A stretch of DNA of 64,000 nt from CAVVSQ01 sp963848825 (GTDB lineage: Bacteria; Planctomycetota; Planctomycetia; Gemmatales; Gemmataceae): NCBI GenBank assembly GCA_963848825.1, contig CAWKFA010000008.1:186001-250000 (forward strand), read 5' to 3'. The notes below the pieces were generated by a model. The model was not told where the DNA came from. It did no database searches and was given only the letters and a program-made list of their open reading frames with translations. Both the position numbers and the translations under genes were made by a program. Below are positions 49,308 to 58,522 of this stretch, piece by piece (position 1 is the first letter of the stretch; each line of letters starts with the position of its first letter).

Positions 49308-51940
49308 TCAAGGATCGAGGGGCAACCAATCTAATATGTCGAAGCGTGCGTGCGGCGACGTGTTGGGGACGCCTGCCAGGTGCTCGTAAGCGCCACGGCA
49401 GGGCTTAAGTAGCTTTTGCAGGTCCTGAGCCGTTAAACTCCCCTGTTCGCGACAGAGCATCAGATCGGATTGCCCGGCGACACGGACGTGGCGAACGTCG
49501 GGGAATACTTCATGGATGGCATTTTCGAGCGCTTTTCCAGCCGGGCTGGCCGGGACCAACAAGAAGGCGTTTTGCTTCGTTTCGACATGCCCCGCCATCA
49601 AGGGCTGGGCACGGTCGATGTATTCGCTTACTTGAGCGCCCAGGTCCGAGACGGCTGAATTCGTGCCATCATTGTGGGCGGCGTGGGCGACTTCGGCTTC
49701 ATTGCTGAGAATTTGCGCCACGTCCATGATGGGCAGGTGCTGGCTCAGAATCGATCCCGCTTCCACGAGAAGGGGAATGGCCAGCTGCCGGCTTATATCG
49801 CCGCTCGTCATGCAGGCACCGTGCAGTCCGCCGCGCGGCGCCAGGATGCGTTCGTGTAATTCTTTATCCAGGATCGCCCACTGCTCCGCATGCAGACTTT
49901 GCAGAAACCGCAGGGCGGCACGCTCGAGGTCCGTTTCGCCGTCAGGCAGGACGACCCGCGCGGTTTCCGATTGGCGGATGGCTTCCCAGAAGGACTGCGA
50001 GGAGGGTAGCGGTGTGTGCGTGAGGGTAAACTCGGCGCCTGGGCGGGTGTTGGCCAGGTCTTCTTCCTGGTCGGCCGTGCCGGCCTCCAGGTGTTCCTGG
50101 ACATGACGGAGGCGTTGGCGCACGAAGCCCATGTCGCGAGCGCGTTCCGCCACTTTGCCGGCCAGGAGGCTCAGGCAGTGCCGGACGGCGCCGAGAACTT
50201 CCTCCGTGAGCCGTTGCCGCGCGAAGTGGGCCAGTTGATCCATGAAGGCACGCAGTTGCCGGCTTCTGGAGCGACCGCCAAAAAGACGGAAGCCGCCACC
50301 GCCGGCCGAACAGTCTTGCAGGGCCGACTCCACTTGCTGCCAGGACTGCGCGGTCTTGGCGACCTGCTGGGCGATCCCTTCCTTGCGTGCGTCGCTTTCC
50401 TTGTGCAAAAAGGCTTGTAGCCTTTCGAGTGCCATTTCGGCGGCCGCCACGCGGGCACCGGGGTGCTCGGTGAGGGTTAGCAAGTCCTGCGACAATTCCT
50501 TATCCCATTCATCGGCGATTTTTTGTGTTGCAACCGCCAGGGCGCGCGTCAGCCGCGTCTTGCGCCAGTCGTTGACTTCCTGATCGCCATCGCCGGAACC
50601 TACCCAGTCCTTGACACGGCTCAAGGCCTGTTTGGCCCAGTTTCCAGGGTCCTCCTGGGCCACGGGTTGGACGATCTGTTCTTCGAGCTTGGCCAGGATG
50701 CTTGCCAGGACCTCGCCCGGTGTGTTGCCAACGTCGGTAGGCGAGCCTGCCTGCGCCAGGTTTTCGACGCGTTGGGCGAGAATGCCTGGTTTGAGGAATT
50801 TATGCTCGGCAACGGCGTCGAGAAAGACTTGAATCTGTTTTTGCGCCTGGATGGATATTTCATCTTTGGTGGTGGCCAGCCAACCCTCGATAAGGCGCTG
50901 ACATGCCTGCCGCGCCGCCAGCCGCAAAAGCAAGCCGCGCGGAAACCAAACCGCGTAGGTGCCAAAACTTCGCAGGGGTGCCGCCAGCAGACCGGGGGGG
51001 GACCATCGGAACCGCTAACGTCCTCCCCATGGCGCAAGTTTTCCAGACGTAGCCCAAGAGGCGTCGTCAATTCATGGAATAAATAGTTGCCCAGATGCGC
51101 CAACGTCGTTTCTACTGCTTCAGGCGTGCGATGCGGCTGAGGTAGAAGATAAACGGAAGTGAAGGGCGAGCCTTCATCCACGATGCGTTGGCCGTCGACG
51201 CCGTATTGAGCGGCAAAGCGGATATTGGCATCGCAAAAATGGTTCAGCTCCGTGAGCGTGGCGTAGATGTTGGCTTGCTCTTGCTTGGGTGTGGCCGGGT
51301 CTTGCGGGGCGCCGCACAGTAAAAAGGCATTGATTTTACTGTCGGGATGCCGAAGTTGCGCGAGCAACCGCCTGAGGGCATAACCCAGGTCCGGCAACAG
51401 GCCGCTGCCGCCGCCGCCGGCTGCCGCGATGACATAGACGCGCGGCGTGGTGTCGCGCAGGGCCAGCCCCGTAAGCGATACGGATTGATAGATGTTATCG
51501 GGATTGGTGACTTCCTGGATTTCACGCCGTAGCCGGGCCACCAGCCGCTGCTGATTGTCCGAAAACGCCAGCCGGCCCAGCGCACGGGAGCCCTGGGTCT
51601 GGAGCGAACGTGGCATCGCATATAGCTTCTCGCGTGGCAGCCACTCGCTAAGTTCCTCCAGGCTCCGGCGACGATAATTGACCACGGGCTGCAAGGGCAG
51701 GGGATAGACTTCATTGCGGGTCAGGGCGACCTCGGGTGCGCCGCGAATCGCGGTGTTCAGTGCTTCCGGATCGGAGTCGATGCACAGAAAACGCAAGAGG
51801 GACAACTTGTTAAGGTCGCCAAAGCGATCCAGAAAACGGCAGCGCAACTCAAGCAGCGCCTTGCGGCCAAATGCTCCCACGCCGATGATCAAGGTCGGCC
51901 GCAGTGCTCCGGTGTCCGGCTGGGCAATGGTCATGCCCAT
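49308..51940 (-). CDS. Tubulin-like (Tubulin_2) GTPase-domain protein, frameshifted
   Basis: This is a protein of about 875 residues with an N-terminal Tubulin_2-type domain. PTLIIGVGAFGRKALLEL begins the Rossmann-like fold, and AAAGGGGSGLLPDLGYAL (172-189) corresponds to the tubulin GGGTGSG GTP loop. The frame breaks in a G8 run at 50994-51001. Reading across gives LRSFGTYAVWFPRGLLLRLA, then a long helical region that ends at 49308. Upstream of MGMTIAQPDT the frame stays open into sequence that fits the C-terminus of the adjacent kinase, so this is probably the second half of a kinase-tubulin-like fusion. It is not FtsZ, which would be shorter with different flanks. Confidence 0.75.
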
Positions 51941-52983
51941 TTCGGACTGAACGTTGGCTTCCTCCTCGGGGTCACGCGGCGGCAGGGCGGGGGGCGCCGA
52001 AAATCGAAGCCCTCGAGGCCATTGTCCATCTCATCGAGCTGAAAATCTCGAAGGCTTTCCACCTTGCCATTGCGCTTGCCGGCCCCGGCCAGGGCGAATT
52101 CCTTGACTGGCTTTCCGGGAGCGGCGTGATGATCGGGCGCCGTCCGGTTCGCGGGACGAACCTTGTAAAGGCTGGTGATAAAGGCCGAACAGCTTGGAAA
52201 GCGCTTGGTCGGGTCCTTGGCAAGCGCCCGGCCAACGATGGGCCGTTCCACTTCCGGCAGCGAGCGGAGGTCCGGGTCTTCCTGGAGATGTTGTTGTGAT
52301 AATTGCCGTACGTTTTTGCCGTTGAAGGGCCGATGCCCCGTCAGCAGTTCTTGATAGACGATGGCCAGGCTATATTGGTCGCTGTTTTGTGATATTTTGC
52401 CGGCATAAGTCTCGGGAGCGGCGTACAGTGGCGTCACGCCGCCCATGACGCCGGACGAGCTTTGTCTTTCCAGGTGTTTCACCAGCCCAAAGTCGGCGAC
52501 CTTGACATGGTTGCTGATGATAAAAAGATTTTTTGGCTTGATGTCGAGGTGCTGAAGCTTGTGCGGCTCGTTGTTCATGAAGTCGAGAGCTTCGGCCGCA
52601 TCACCCAGGTAGCGGAGCAAATCGTGCCGGGGTATGCCGATCAGTCCCGTCGCCTGGCATTCGATGAACAGGTCATGGAGCGTACGCTCCGCCAACTCCA
52701 TGACGATGATCAGTTCGCCGTCGGAAGTTTCTTGGATCAGGTCGAGGGAGCAGACGAAAGGATGGCGGACGTCTTTGATGCGGTTGAGGGCCCGGCGCTC
52801 TTGTTCTGCGCGCACCGCGTCGATATCGAGGGACTTGAGGTTGCCGTAAACGAACTTGATGGCTTTGAAAAGTCCGCCGGGAGCTTCGCATTTCCAGACT
52901 TCGCCAAAACCCCCGCTGCCCAGCGGCTCAATCAGGCGATACCCGGGAATGGGTTCCGCATTCGGTTCACGTAACCAACTCAT
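51931..52983 (-). CDS. Serine/threonine protein kinase, probably fused to the tubulin-like domain
   Basis: This is a eukaryotic-type kinase. The Gly loop is LGSGGFGEVWKCEAPGG with the Lys in KAIKFV. The catalytic loop is LQHLDIKPKNLF (HLD in place of HRD), DFG is in VADFGLVKH, and APE in PLYAAPETY. The domain covers residues 14-285, followed by a linker. A G6 run at 51989-51994 disturbs the frame: as read, it ends KPTFSPKWA, but one base of correction gives ALPPRDPEEEANVQSEMGMT and runs into the tubulin-like gene. The residues needed for phosphotransfer are present. Confidence 0.88.
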   Translation of the reverse strand: MSWLREPNAEPIPGYRLIEPLGSGGFGEVWKCEAPGGLFKAIKFVYGNLKSLDIDAVRAEQERRALNRIKDVRHPFVCSLDLIQETSDGELIIVMELAERTLHDLFIECQATGLIGIPRHDLLRYLGDAAEALDFMNNEPHKLQHLDIKPKNLFIISNHVKVADFGLVKHLERQSSSGVMGGVTPLYAAPETYAGKISQNSDQYSLAIVYQELLTGHRPFNGKNVRQLSQQHLQEDPDLRSLPEVERPIVGRALAKDPTKRFPSCSAFITSLYKVRPANRTAPDHHAAPGKPVKEFALAGAGKRNGKVESLRDFQLDEMDNGLEGFDFRRPPPCRRVTPRRKPTFSPKWA

Positions 52984-53463
52984 AGGAGATCCCGCACCAA
53001 TAAGGCCCGAAATGGGACATGCTCAATCCAGGAAGCGGACGTCAGCATCGCTTGGCCTGGCCTACCTTTAGAGAATCCTTGGATTAAACCACACAACCAT
53101 AGTTCGCGTTTGGAGTTTTGTCCAATCTTCGGCCGCTATTTTCGAGCTTTGACAGCGCATTTAGCGGGCCACCGCAGAAATGCGCTCACTTCCCTGCTTA
53201 AACAAGCCGCGACCGTCATAACCGGCATGATCCGCGAACTTCGCCGACGCCGACCCGGCGGCGCTTTCGGCACAACCCGCAGGCGGACGGTGCCTATTTG
53301 CTTGATTTCTCAGTTGCTCCCATTGCTTCATATAGACCGAAAAACCTACCTTTAAGAGTATCGCGGGTTGGGCCCTTTGTGCCGGACAGACAAGCGGTTC
53401 CCCGCCATTAAACCAGGCACTGGCGAGAATGTCGCCGCCACCCTTTATTGAGGAGATTTGGTA
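52984..53463. other. Intergenic region with no gene I can support
   Basis: These 480 bp separate the divergent kinase and lipoprotein genes. A frame at 53110-53355 has no ribosome site and an odd composition, and I do not accept it as a gene. Divergent promoters should be here, but no clear -35/-10 pair stands out. Confidence 0.5.
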
Positions 53464-53673
53464 ATGTTTTCGCGCAAGTTGAACTATGCGGCCCTGACTT
53501 TGTTAGTCCTCGTCGGCGGTTGCAGGCACTCGACGTCCAATCGCGTGGCCTATTCGACGCAACCCGCCATCGTGACAGCCGCGCCGGCACCGGTGGCCGT
53601 CGTTGCGCCGTCATGCTCGACATGCCCCACTGCCGGCGTCGTGCCGCCGCCCCCCGCCGGTTTCGTGCGCTAA
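53464..53673 (+). CDS. Small lipoprotein
   Basis: The product is 69 residues. The ATG at 53464 has GAGGAG about 8 nt upstream. The leader is MFSRKLNYAALTLLVLVGGC, with lipobox LVGGC at the end, so the mature N-terminus should be a lipidated cysteine. The remaining 50 residues are Ala/Pro/Val-rich (VVPPPPAGFVR at the end) and contain a Cys-Ser-Thr-Cys pair. No function is evident. It lies 80 bp upstream of another small secreted protein. Confidence 0.7.
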   Translation: MFSRKLNYAALTLLVLVGGCRHSTSNRVAYSTQPAIVTAAPAPVAVVAPSCSTCPTAGVVPPPPAGFVR

Positions 53674-53752
53674 GCGACTGCGCGGACGCGTGCGGACAAC
53701 AGCTTTTGGCTTGAAGGGATACCTTTACCCCCATTTTGTCCTGGAGATCGCC

Positions 53753-54169
53753 ATGAAGATGAGTTTGGCTTTAATGATGGGCGTCGCGCTGGTGGTTCAA
53801 CCCGGGACGGCTAGCGCGGAACAGGCACGATTTCATTACGTTCCCATTGACCCTTGCGGCACCTTGTCCCAGGTTCCCGCCGGTCCCAACGGCGCGCTCG
53901 GAGAGCAGCTTACCGGTTTTGGGCTGCGGCCCCAGCCTTTCAATCGCGTAATGCGTCCCAACCAAATAGTGACCTTTCGCCACCCTTACACGGGACGCAA
54001 CGTCACCGTTCCCGTGACCTTGCCGCCCGGGACGCCGCGTTTCGAAGTTGGAACCGACCGAATCACCTATTACTACGGCAGTTACGTCGTGGAAGCGCGG
54101 TTCTTTCCCGATGGCTCGGTGGATATGGTTTATAACAGCGGTTTTATGGGCAGCATCATCGTGGACTAA
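53753..54169 (+). CDS. Secreted protein, function unknown
   Basis: The product is 138 residues with signal peptide MKMSLALMMGVALVVQPGTASA. The ATG at 53753 has GGAG 8 nt upstream; the frame is open further 5' but lies outside the natural start. The body is beta-rich: VMRPNQIVTFRHPYTGRNVT, VPVTLPPGTPRFEVG, YYYGSYVVEARFFPDG. I do not recognise the family. It follows the small lipoprotein gene and may be in its operon. Confidence 0.65.
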   Translation: MKMSLALMMGVALVVQPGTASAEQARFHYVPIDPCGTLSQVPAGPNGALGEQLTGFGLRPQPFNRVMRPNQIVTFRHPYTGRNVTVPVTLPPGTPRFEVGTDRITYYYGSYVVEARFFPDGSVDMVYNSGFMGSIIVD

Positions 54170-54222
54170 GGCCGACGGACGCACCTGGCCGCCGGCCCAC
54201 TGACGCTTCAGTGGAAGCGTGC

Positions 54223-54886
54223 CTAGGCAAGTTGCCAGCGTCCACGGTAAATAGGCCGGCCTTCGCGGCGGTATTTTCTCTCGAAGTTCGTCAAAAAGTC
54301 CATCTCGTCGGCAGGTTCCTTGACCTCCAGCGGCGACAGCTGCGTGAACGTGCCGAGCTGCGCCAGCAGTTTAACGGTCTCTTCGAAGTAAGCCTGTACG
54401 TCGGAAACAACGTGGAGTAGTCCCCCCTTTACCAGGGAACGGGCGCACTCGCGGGCAAAGGGCTCGGTAAATAGCCGGCGCTTGTGGTGGCGCGTTTTCC
54501 ACCACGGGTCGGGGAAATAAACATGCATGGCGGCTACACTGGCCGCGGGCACGAGCGTTTCCAGAAATTGCCGGGCATCGTGGGCAGCGACCTTCACATT
54601 TTTCAAACCACGCTTGGCCAGACGGGTGGCCGTGAAGAGCGTGTATTTACGTTCGATTTCGATCCCCAGGAAGTTGGTTTGCGGATGTTTAATACCAGAA
54701 TTGACGAGAAATAGGCCTTTCCCGAACCCGACCTCGATCTCAACCGCGTTGTCGTTGCCGAAAAGAGTGGACCATTCAATGGGGGTCGAAGCAGGCCCTG
54801 CGCCGCCGGCCTCCGCAAGTTGGTGGGGAACTTCGATCAAATAGCGGCGCCAGTTCTTCTAGCGGCAAGCGGGTACCGCGCCGCAT
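54223..54886 (-). CDS. trmB: tRNA (guanine-N7-)-methyltransferase TrmB, frameshifted at the N-terminus
   Basis: TrmB makes m7G46 in tRNA with S-adenosylmethionine. The SAM motif is EIEVGFGKGLFL, the family motif is YFPDPWWKTRHHKRRL, and the end motif is DFLTNFERKYRREGRPIY. The natural start is the ATG at 54886 (MRRGTRLPLEELAP). A shift near 54845 then leads into YLIEVPHQLAEAGG. Its ATG overlaps the stop of the FabZ-like gene upstream by one base, so the two are coupled. Confidence 0.93.
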
Positions 54887-55380
54887 CATTCATCTCCCTT
54901 GCGGGTTAACGGCATGCCGATGATGTCGCCATGGAAGACCATGGTCTCCTTGGCAAAACCCTGGACATTGCAGATCGTCTGCCGGCGGTTGACCTTGGTA
55001 GCCTTGGCAACCAATACCAGGCGGCTGCCTGGATAAACCGGGCCCCGAAAGCGGACATTTTCAAGCCCGCCAAACCCCATGAAATCGCCGCCCATGATCT
55101 TGTAGGTCCGAAAATAGAAGGCGCAGAGCTGTGCGGCTGCCTCGCAAATCAAGACGCCGGGCATGATGGGGTACCCCGGCAAGTGGCCGCGCACCCAAAA
55201 TTCGTCATGGCCCACGTCTTTGTAGCCGGCAATCAAATGTTGCGGCGGATCGACATAAATGATGGCGTCGAGGTGTTCAAATTCAAATCGTTGCGGGTTG
55301 ACCCGGCGAATCGCTTCCTTGTCGGCAATGATATGGTTGAGGTCGAGCTTGCCGATATCGTAGTTCTGTTCGGGAGGCAT
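54886..55380 (-). CDS. 3-hydroxyacyl-ACP dehydratase FabZ-like hotdog protein
   Basis: The product is 164 residues with the hotdog fold of FabZ/FabA dehydratases. The catalytic His66 is in RGHLPGYPIMPG and the Glu80 in VLICEAAAQL, the FabZ active-site pair. The N-terminal 35 residues are longer than in typical FabZ, and the protein may be a FabZ paralogue. It sits between a HAD-like gene and trmB on the minus strand, not in a fab operon, so I give no symbol. Confidence 0.8.
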   Translation of the reverse strand: MPPEQNYDIGKLDLNHIIADKEAIRRVNPQRFEFEHLDAIIYVDPPQHLIAGYKDVGHDEFWVRGHLPGYPIMPGVLICEAAAQLCAFYFRTYKIMGGDFMGFGGLENVRFRGPVYPGSRLVLVAKATKVNRRQTICNVQGFAKETMVFHGDIIGMPLTRKGDE

Positions 55381-55391
55381 GAAAATGGCCT

Positions 55392-56336
55392 TTACGAAAT
55401 AATCTCTCGAACCTGGGTGAGATCCGTCAACAGGATATCCGGCCTGGTGGCCGCGTCCTTGAGTTGCTCGCCGGTCGCCTGCAGCGAATCCTTGTCGCCG
55501 GCATAAAGAGCGGTGCGCATCCCGAGTTTTTTGGCCGGAGCGATGTCTTGCGCGATGCGCGCGCCGATATGAAGGACCTCGTGCGGCGCGATGCCCTTTT
55601 GCGACGCAGCGCTCAACAAATGGCGAAACAGCCTCTCGGAAGGTTTACGCCCTTTTTGTTCATAGGACAGAGCATTCTCGGGAAACAGAGTCCGTAACGG
55701 CGTGGCGCAGCCCTGCTGCTTGAGGCCCCGCTCGAGCTGAATCAGCGAAAAGCATTGCGCATCCGCGATCAGGCCCTGGCTCAGGCCGCAGGACTGAATG
55801 TGCTCGAGCGCCGCGGCCGCGCCTTCCTGGCAAGCGGTCCCCTGCAAGCTGGCATGGAAGAAATAAGCGATTTTTTTGCAATACTCGTTCAACGAGCCGA
55901 AGAAACTAGCGTCAAATTTGTAGTCTTTTTGCAAGAGCTTTTTGAGGATGGCGTCCCATACCTTGTCGGCATGAAGCTCCGGGTACTTTTCGCCGTGCGA
56001 GGGGGCCATACGTTGTTCGGCGAGTACATTGGTGTAGATCTGGCCCATGTATTCGGATGGCTGGCCCGGCTTGCGGGACATCGAGCCCCACATCTTGAAT
56101 TCCTGGACCGTCTTGTCGAGGGCCAGGTCCATGATGAACTTCTGCGGATGCACGAAAACCAGGTCCCCACCCAGGATGCTCAGCAGCGTGCCGTAAAGGT
56201 TCCAGGTCACCATGCGCACTTGAGGCAGGGCCACCAGGTGCGGTTTCGCCTTGGCGCGTTGCGGCGTGGGGGCGGCTGGCCACGGCAAATCGCGCGTGTC
56301 CAGGTAGTCCGCGTATTGGTCCAGCGCCAAAGGCAT
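55392..56336 (-). CDS. HAD-like protein with altered nucleophile
   Basis: The product is about 314 residues from the ATG at 56336 (MPLALDQYADYLDTRDLPWP). The HAD motif I reads VTWNLYGTLLS, where the family normally has DxYGTL; the nucleophile Asp is Asn. Motif III/IV-like features are in VLHIGARIAQDIAPAKKLGM. The fold is that of a haloacid-dehalogenase hydrolase, with a long helical cap. With Asn in place of Asp, phosphatase activity is doubtful, unless the base is wrong in the assembly. It precedes the FabZ-like gene by 12 bp. Confidence 0.7.
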   Translation of the reverse strand: MPLALDQYADYLDTRDLPWPAAPTPQRAKAKPHLVALPQVRMVTWNLYGTLLSILGGDLVFVHPQKFIMDLALDKTVQEFKMWGSMSRKPGQPSEYMGQIYTNVLAEQRMAPSHGEKYPELHADKVWDAILKKLLQKDYKFDASFFGSLNEYCKKIAYFFHASLQGTACQEGAAAALEHIQSCGLSQGLIADAQCFSLIQLERGLKQQGCATPLRTLFPENALSYEQKGRKPSERLFRHLLSAASQKGIAPHEVLHIGARIAQDIAPAKKLGMRTALYAGDKDSLQATGEQLKDAATRPDILLTDLTQVREIIS

Positions 56337-56530
56337 GAAAATCGTCCCTTTCCCGAGCTGCACCGCATTTTGTCGAAAGCGGCTCCAACCTGTCAAGAGG
56401 GCATAATGCCGCCGCGCTCCTTGGATTGCTACCTCTTTTTTAATAAAATTTCAGCAAAATGCATGAGGATTTTCTTTTGTAACGGGAGCGCGTCTTTTAG
56501 GTGCCATCTCGTGGAGCAATCTGAATATAA

Positions 56531-57449
56531 ATGGATTCGTCATCATCTTCTCTCCCGCCAGGCCCCCCACGTGGTCTGCCGCCAGTGACGCCCCCCTCGG
56601 GCCGTTTCATCGCTCAGCTCTTTTTAGTTCCGGGCATGATTGTCCTGGTGGCCGTGCTGCTCTTGCTCGCTTTTCGCTATCTTTTGGGGGGCAGCTACGA
56701 GCCCACCAACTTCCTCAAGCAACTCGATAACGAAAATGCCGATATTCGCTGGCGCGGCGCCAGCGACCTCGCCCAGGTCCTCAAGCGGCCCGAAAGCGTC
56801 AGCCTCAAATCAGACCCCATCTTCGCCCTCGACCTGGCACAGCGCCTCGCGCTGGCCTGGACGATTTGCTCCAGGAGGAAAAACGCGTTCAGGACAGCGT
56901 GGCCAACCGCGGTCCGCGCGAGAAGGAGGCCGCCTGGGGCAAGCCGCTGGATGCCAAACGTAATTATGTCAGTTTTCTGGCGGCCACGCTGGGAGATTTT
57001 GTTGTGCCGGTCGGCGTACCGCTGTTGAGCGAGATCGTTCTCCGCGACGACTCGCCCGATCCGAGGAACATTTTGCGCCGCCGCCTCGCGCTGCACGCCT
57101 TGAGCAATCTGGGAGACAAGATCCAGGGTTTTGCGAAACTCTCCGCCACCCAGCAGACCGAGATCTTCGACAAACTGTTAAAGGAAACGGCATCCACAAA
57201 CCCCCAGCGCGCAGCGCGGCACGCCACGGGCTCTATTATCTCGACAAAACGAAGCTGCCTGCCGGTGCGCTGGAGGATATCGTGCACATGGATCAAACGT
57301 TGGCCCGAGTGGCGTCCGATCAAGATCAATTTTTGCGCGGCCAGGTGGCCTTTGCATTTAACTTTTGGGATGGACCGCTGGCCGAAGCCACGCTGCAAAA
57401 GCTCGCGCGCGACCAGGGGCAGGGGACACTGGCACGATTCGTCGATTAG
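56531..57449 (+). CDS. Single-pass membrane protein with helical repeat domain, frameshifted
   Basis: I do not recognise the family. A Ser/Pro-rich start (MDSSSSSLPPGPPRGLPP) is followed by a membrane helix (LFLVPGMIVLVAVLLLLAF) and a helical, HEAT-like soluble domain (FLKQLDNENADIRWRGASDL). The frame breaks near 56855 and near 57225. Corrected, it continues LDDLLQEEKRVQDSVANRG and then RHALYYLDKTKLPAGALEDI, ending at 57449. A related membrane protein gene follows 19 bp later. Confidence 0.6.
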
Positions 57450-57467
57450 GGCCCGTTGGAGTTATTC

Positions 57468-58040
57468 ATGACGCAAGATACCGGACTTGTTAAGCGGGGC
57501 CTGTTTCTGTTGGTCCTCATGTCGGGACTGGTGATCGTCCTGCTGGTGATCATGTTTCAGCGCGTGGCGCCGACGTTGCCGGTTGCCGCCGGCCGGCCGG
57601 AATTGTTGGCCGCCACGCTCGTGCGTTCCGATACCGCCTTTCCCGCCGGCGTCGCCTGGGCGGACCTGTACGAAATCGGGGAAGCCTTTCCAAGCAGTCC
57701 CGGTTGGCAGATTCGTTATAATGCCGCGGGCAGCCTGGCACGACGCGGCAGTCCGCAGGTTCCATGGCCTGTTTTGCTCGAAATGTTGGACGAAGATCGT
57801 CAAATGCATAACTTTCGCGAGCAGTTGCCCGATGGCCGTCTGGTGCCCGACGAAACCGCGGCGCGCATGACGATGATCTACGCTCTGCGGGCGATCGGCG
57901 AATGGCATAAAAAGCAAGCGAGCAAAGAGGTGTCGCCGGAGCTCGCCAAAGTTTACGTCGCCGTGGACAAGCTGGCGAACAGCCCGGTGATGGAGGTCAA
58001 AACCCAGGCGGCCAACGCACAGTCGCTCTTTTTTCGCTAG
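57468..58040 (+). CDS. Single-pass membrane protein, function unknown
   Basis: The product is 190 residues from the ATG at 57468, which has GGAG 7 nt upstream. One N-terminal helix (GLFLLVLMSGLVIVLLVIMF) is followed by a soluble helical domain (WQIRYNAAGSLARRGSPQVP, then MTMIYALRAIGEWHKKQAS) that looks like HEAT repeats. It shares this architecture with the gene just upstream, and the two probably form one complex or act in one process. No named family is apparent. Confidence 0.6.
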   Translation: MTQDTGLVKRGLFLLVLMSGLVIVLLVIMFQRVAPTLPVAAGRPELLAATLVRSDTAFPAGVAWADLYEIGEAFPSSPGWQIRYNAAGSLARRGSPQVPWPVLLEMLDEDRQMHNFREQLPDGRLVPDETAARMTMIYALRAIGEWHKKQASKEVSPELAKVYVAVDKLANSPVMEVKTQAANAQSLFFR

Positions 58041-58054
58041 CGGCCTCGCCTCCG

Positions 58055-58519
58055 TCATTCCTCAAGTTCGCCCAGGGCCGCTTGATAGCGCACGCCGCGG
58101 GCCTCGATTTCGAAGCGGCGCGTGGTGGCCCCGGTCACGACAATCTTGATGATCAACAAAGCGCCTGGCAGGCAGCCAGGAACCTTGTCGGCCCATTCCA
58201 CCAAACAAACACCGTTGCCCTGGAAGTATTCATGGACGCCCAGGTCCTCGAACTCCGCTTCTGTTTTGAGCCGGTAAGTGTCGAAGTGGTAGATAGGCAG
58301 CCGCGCGTTGTACTCTTGAATGAGGACGAACGTGGGACTGCTCACCTGGTTTGGATTGACGATCCCCAGCCCCAGGGCTACGGCACGCACCAGGTTCGTT
58401 TTGCCGGCGCCCAGGGGGCCGATGAGCGCGATGACAGCGCCTGGAAAAAGCACGTCCGCCAGGCGGCGCCCGAAGTCCTCCGTGCCCGCGACGTCGGCCG
58501 CTTCAACAACCCGGTGCAT
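58055..58519 (-). CDS. tsaE: tRNA threonylcarbamoyladenosine synthesis ATPase TsaE
   Basis: TsaE is the ATPase of the TsaBDE complex that makes t6A37 in ANN-decoding tRNAs. The 154-residue protein has Walker A IGPLGAGKTNLVRA, the SSPTFVLIQEY switch region, YHFDTYRLK and the C-terminal VCLVEWADKVPGCLP. Length is normal. It starts three bases after the prfB stop on the same strand, so the two are cotranscribed. Confidence 0.95.
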   Translation of the reverse strand: MHRVVEAADVAGTEDFGRRLADVLFPGAVIALIGPLGAGKTNLVRAVALGLGIVNPNQVSSPTFVLIQEYNARLPIYHFDTYRLKTEAEFEDLGVHEYFQGNGVCLVEWADKVPGCLPGALLIIKIVVTGATTRRFEIEARGVRYQAALGELEE

Positions 58520-58522
58520 CGC

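Noticed and set aside
53110..53355. 81-residue frame between the kinase and the lipoprotein genes
   Set aside because: No ribosome site, Arg-rich composition and no family resemblance.
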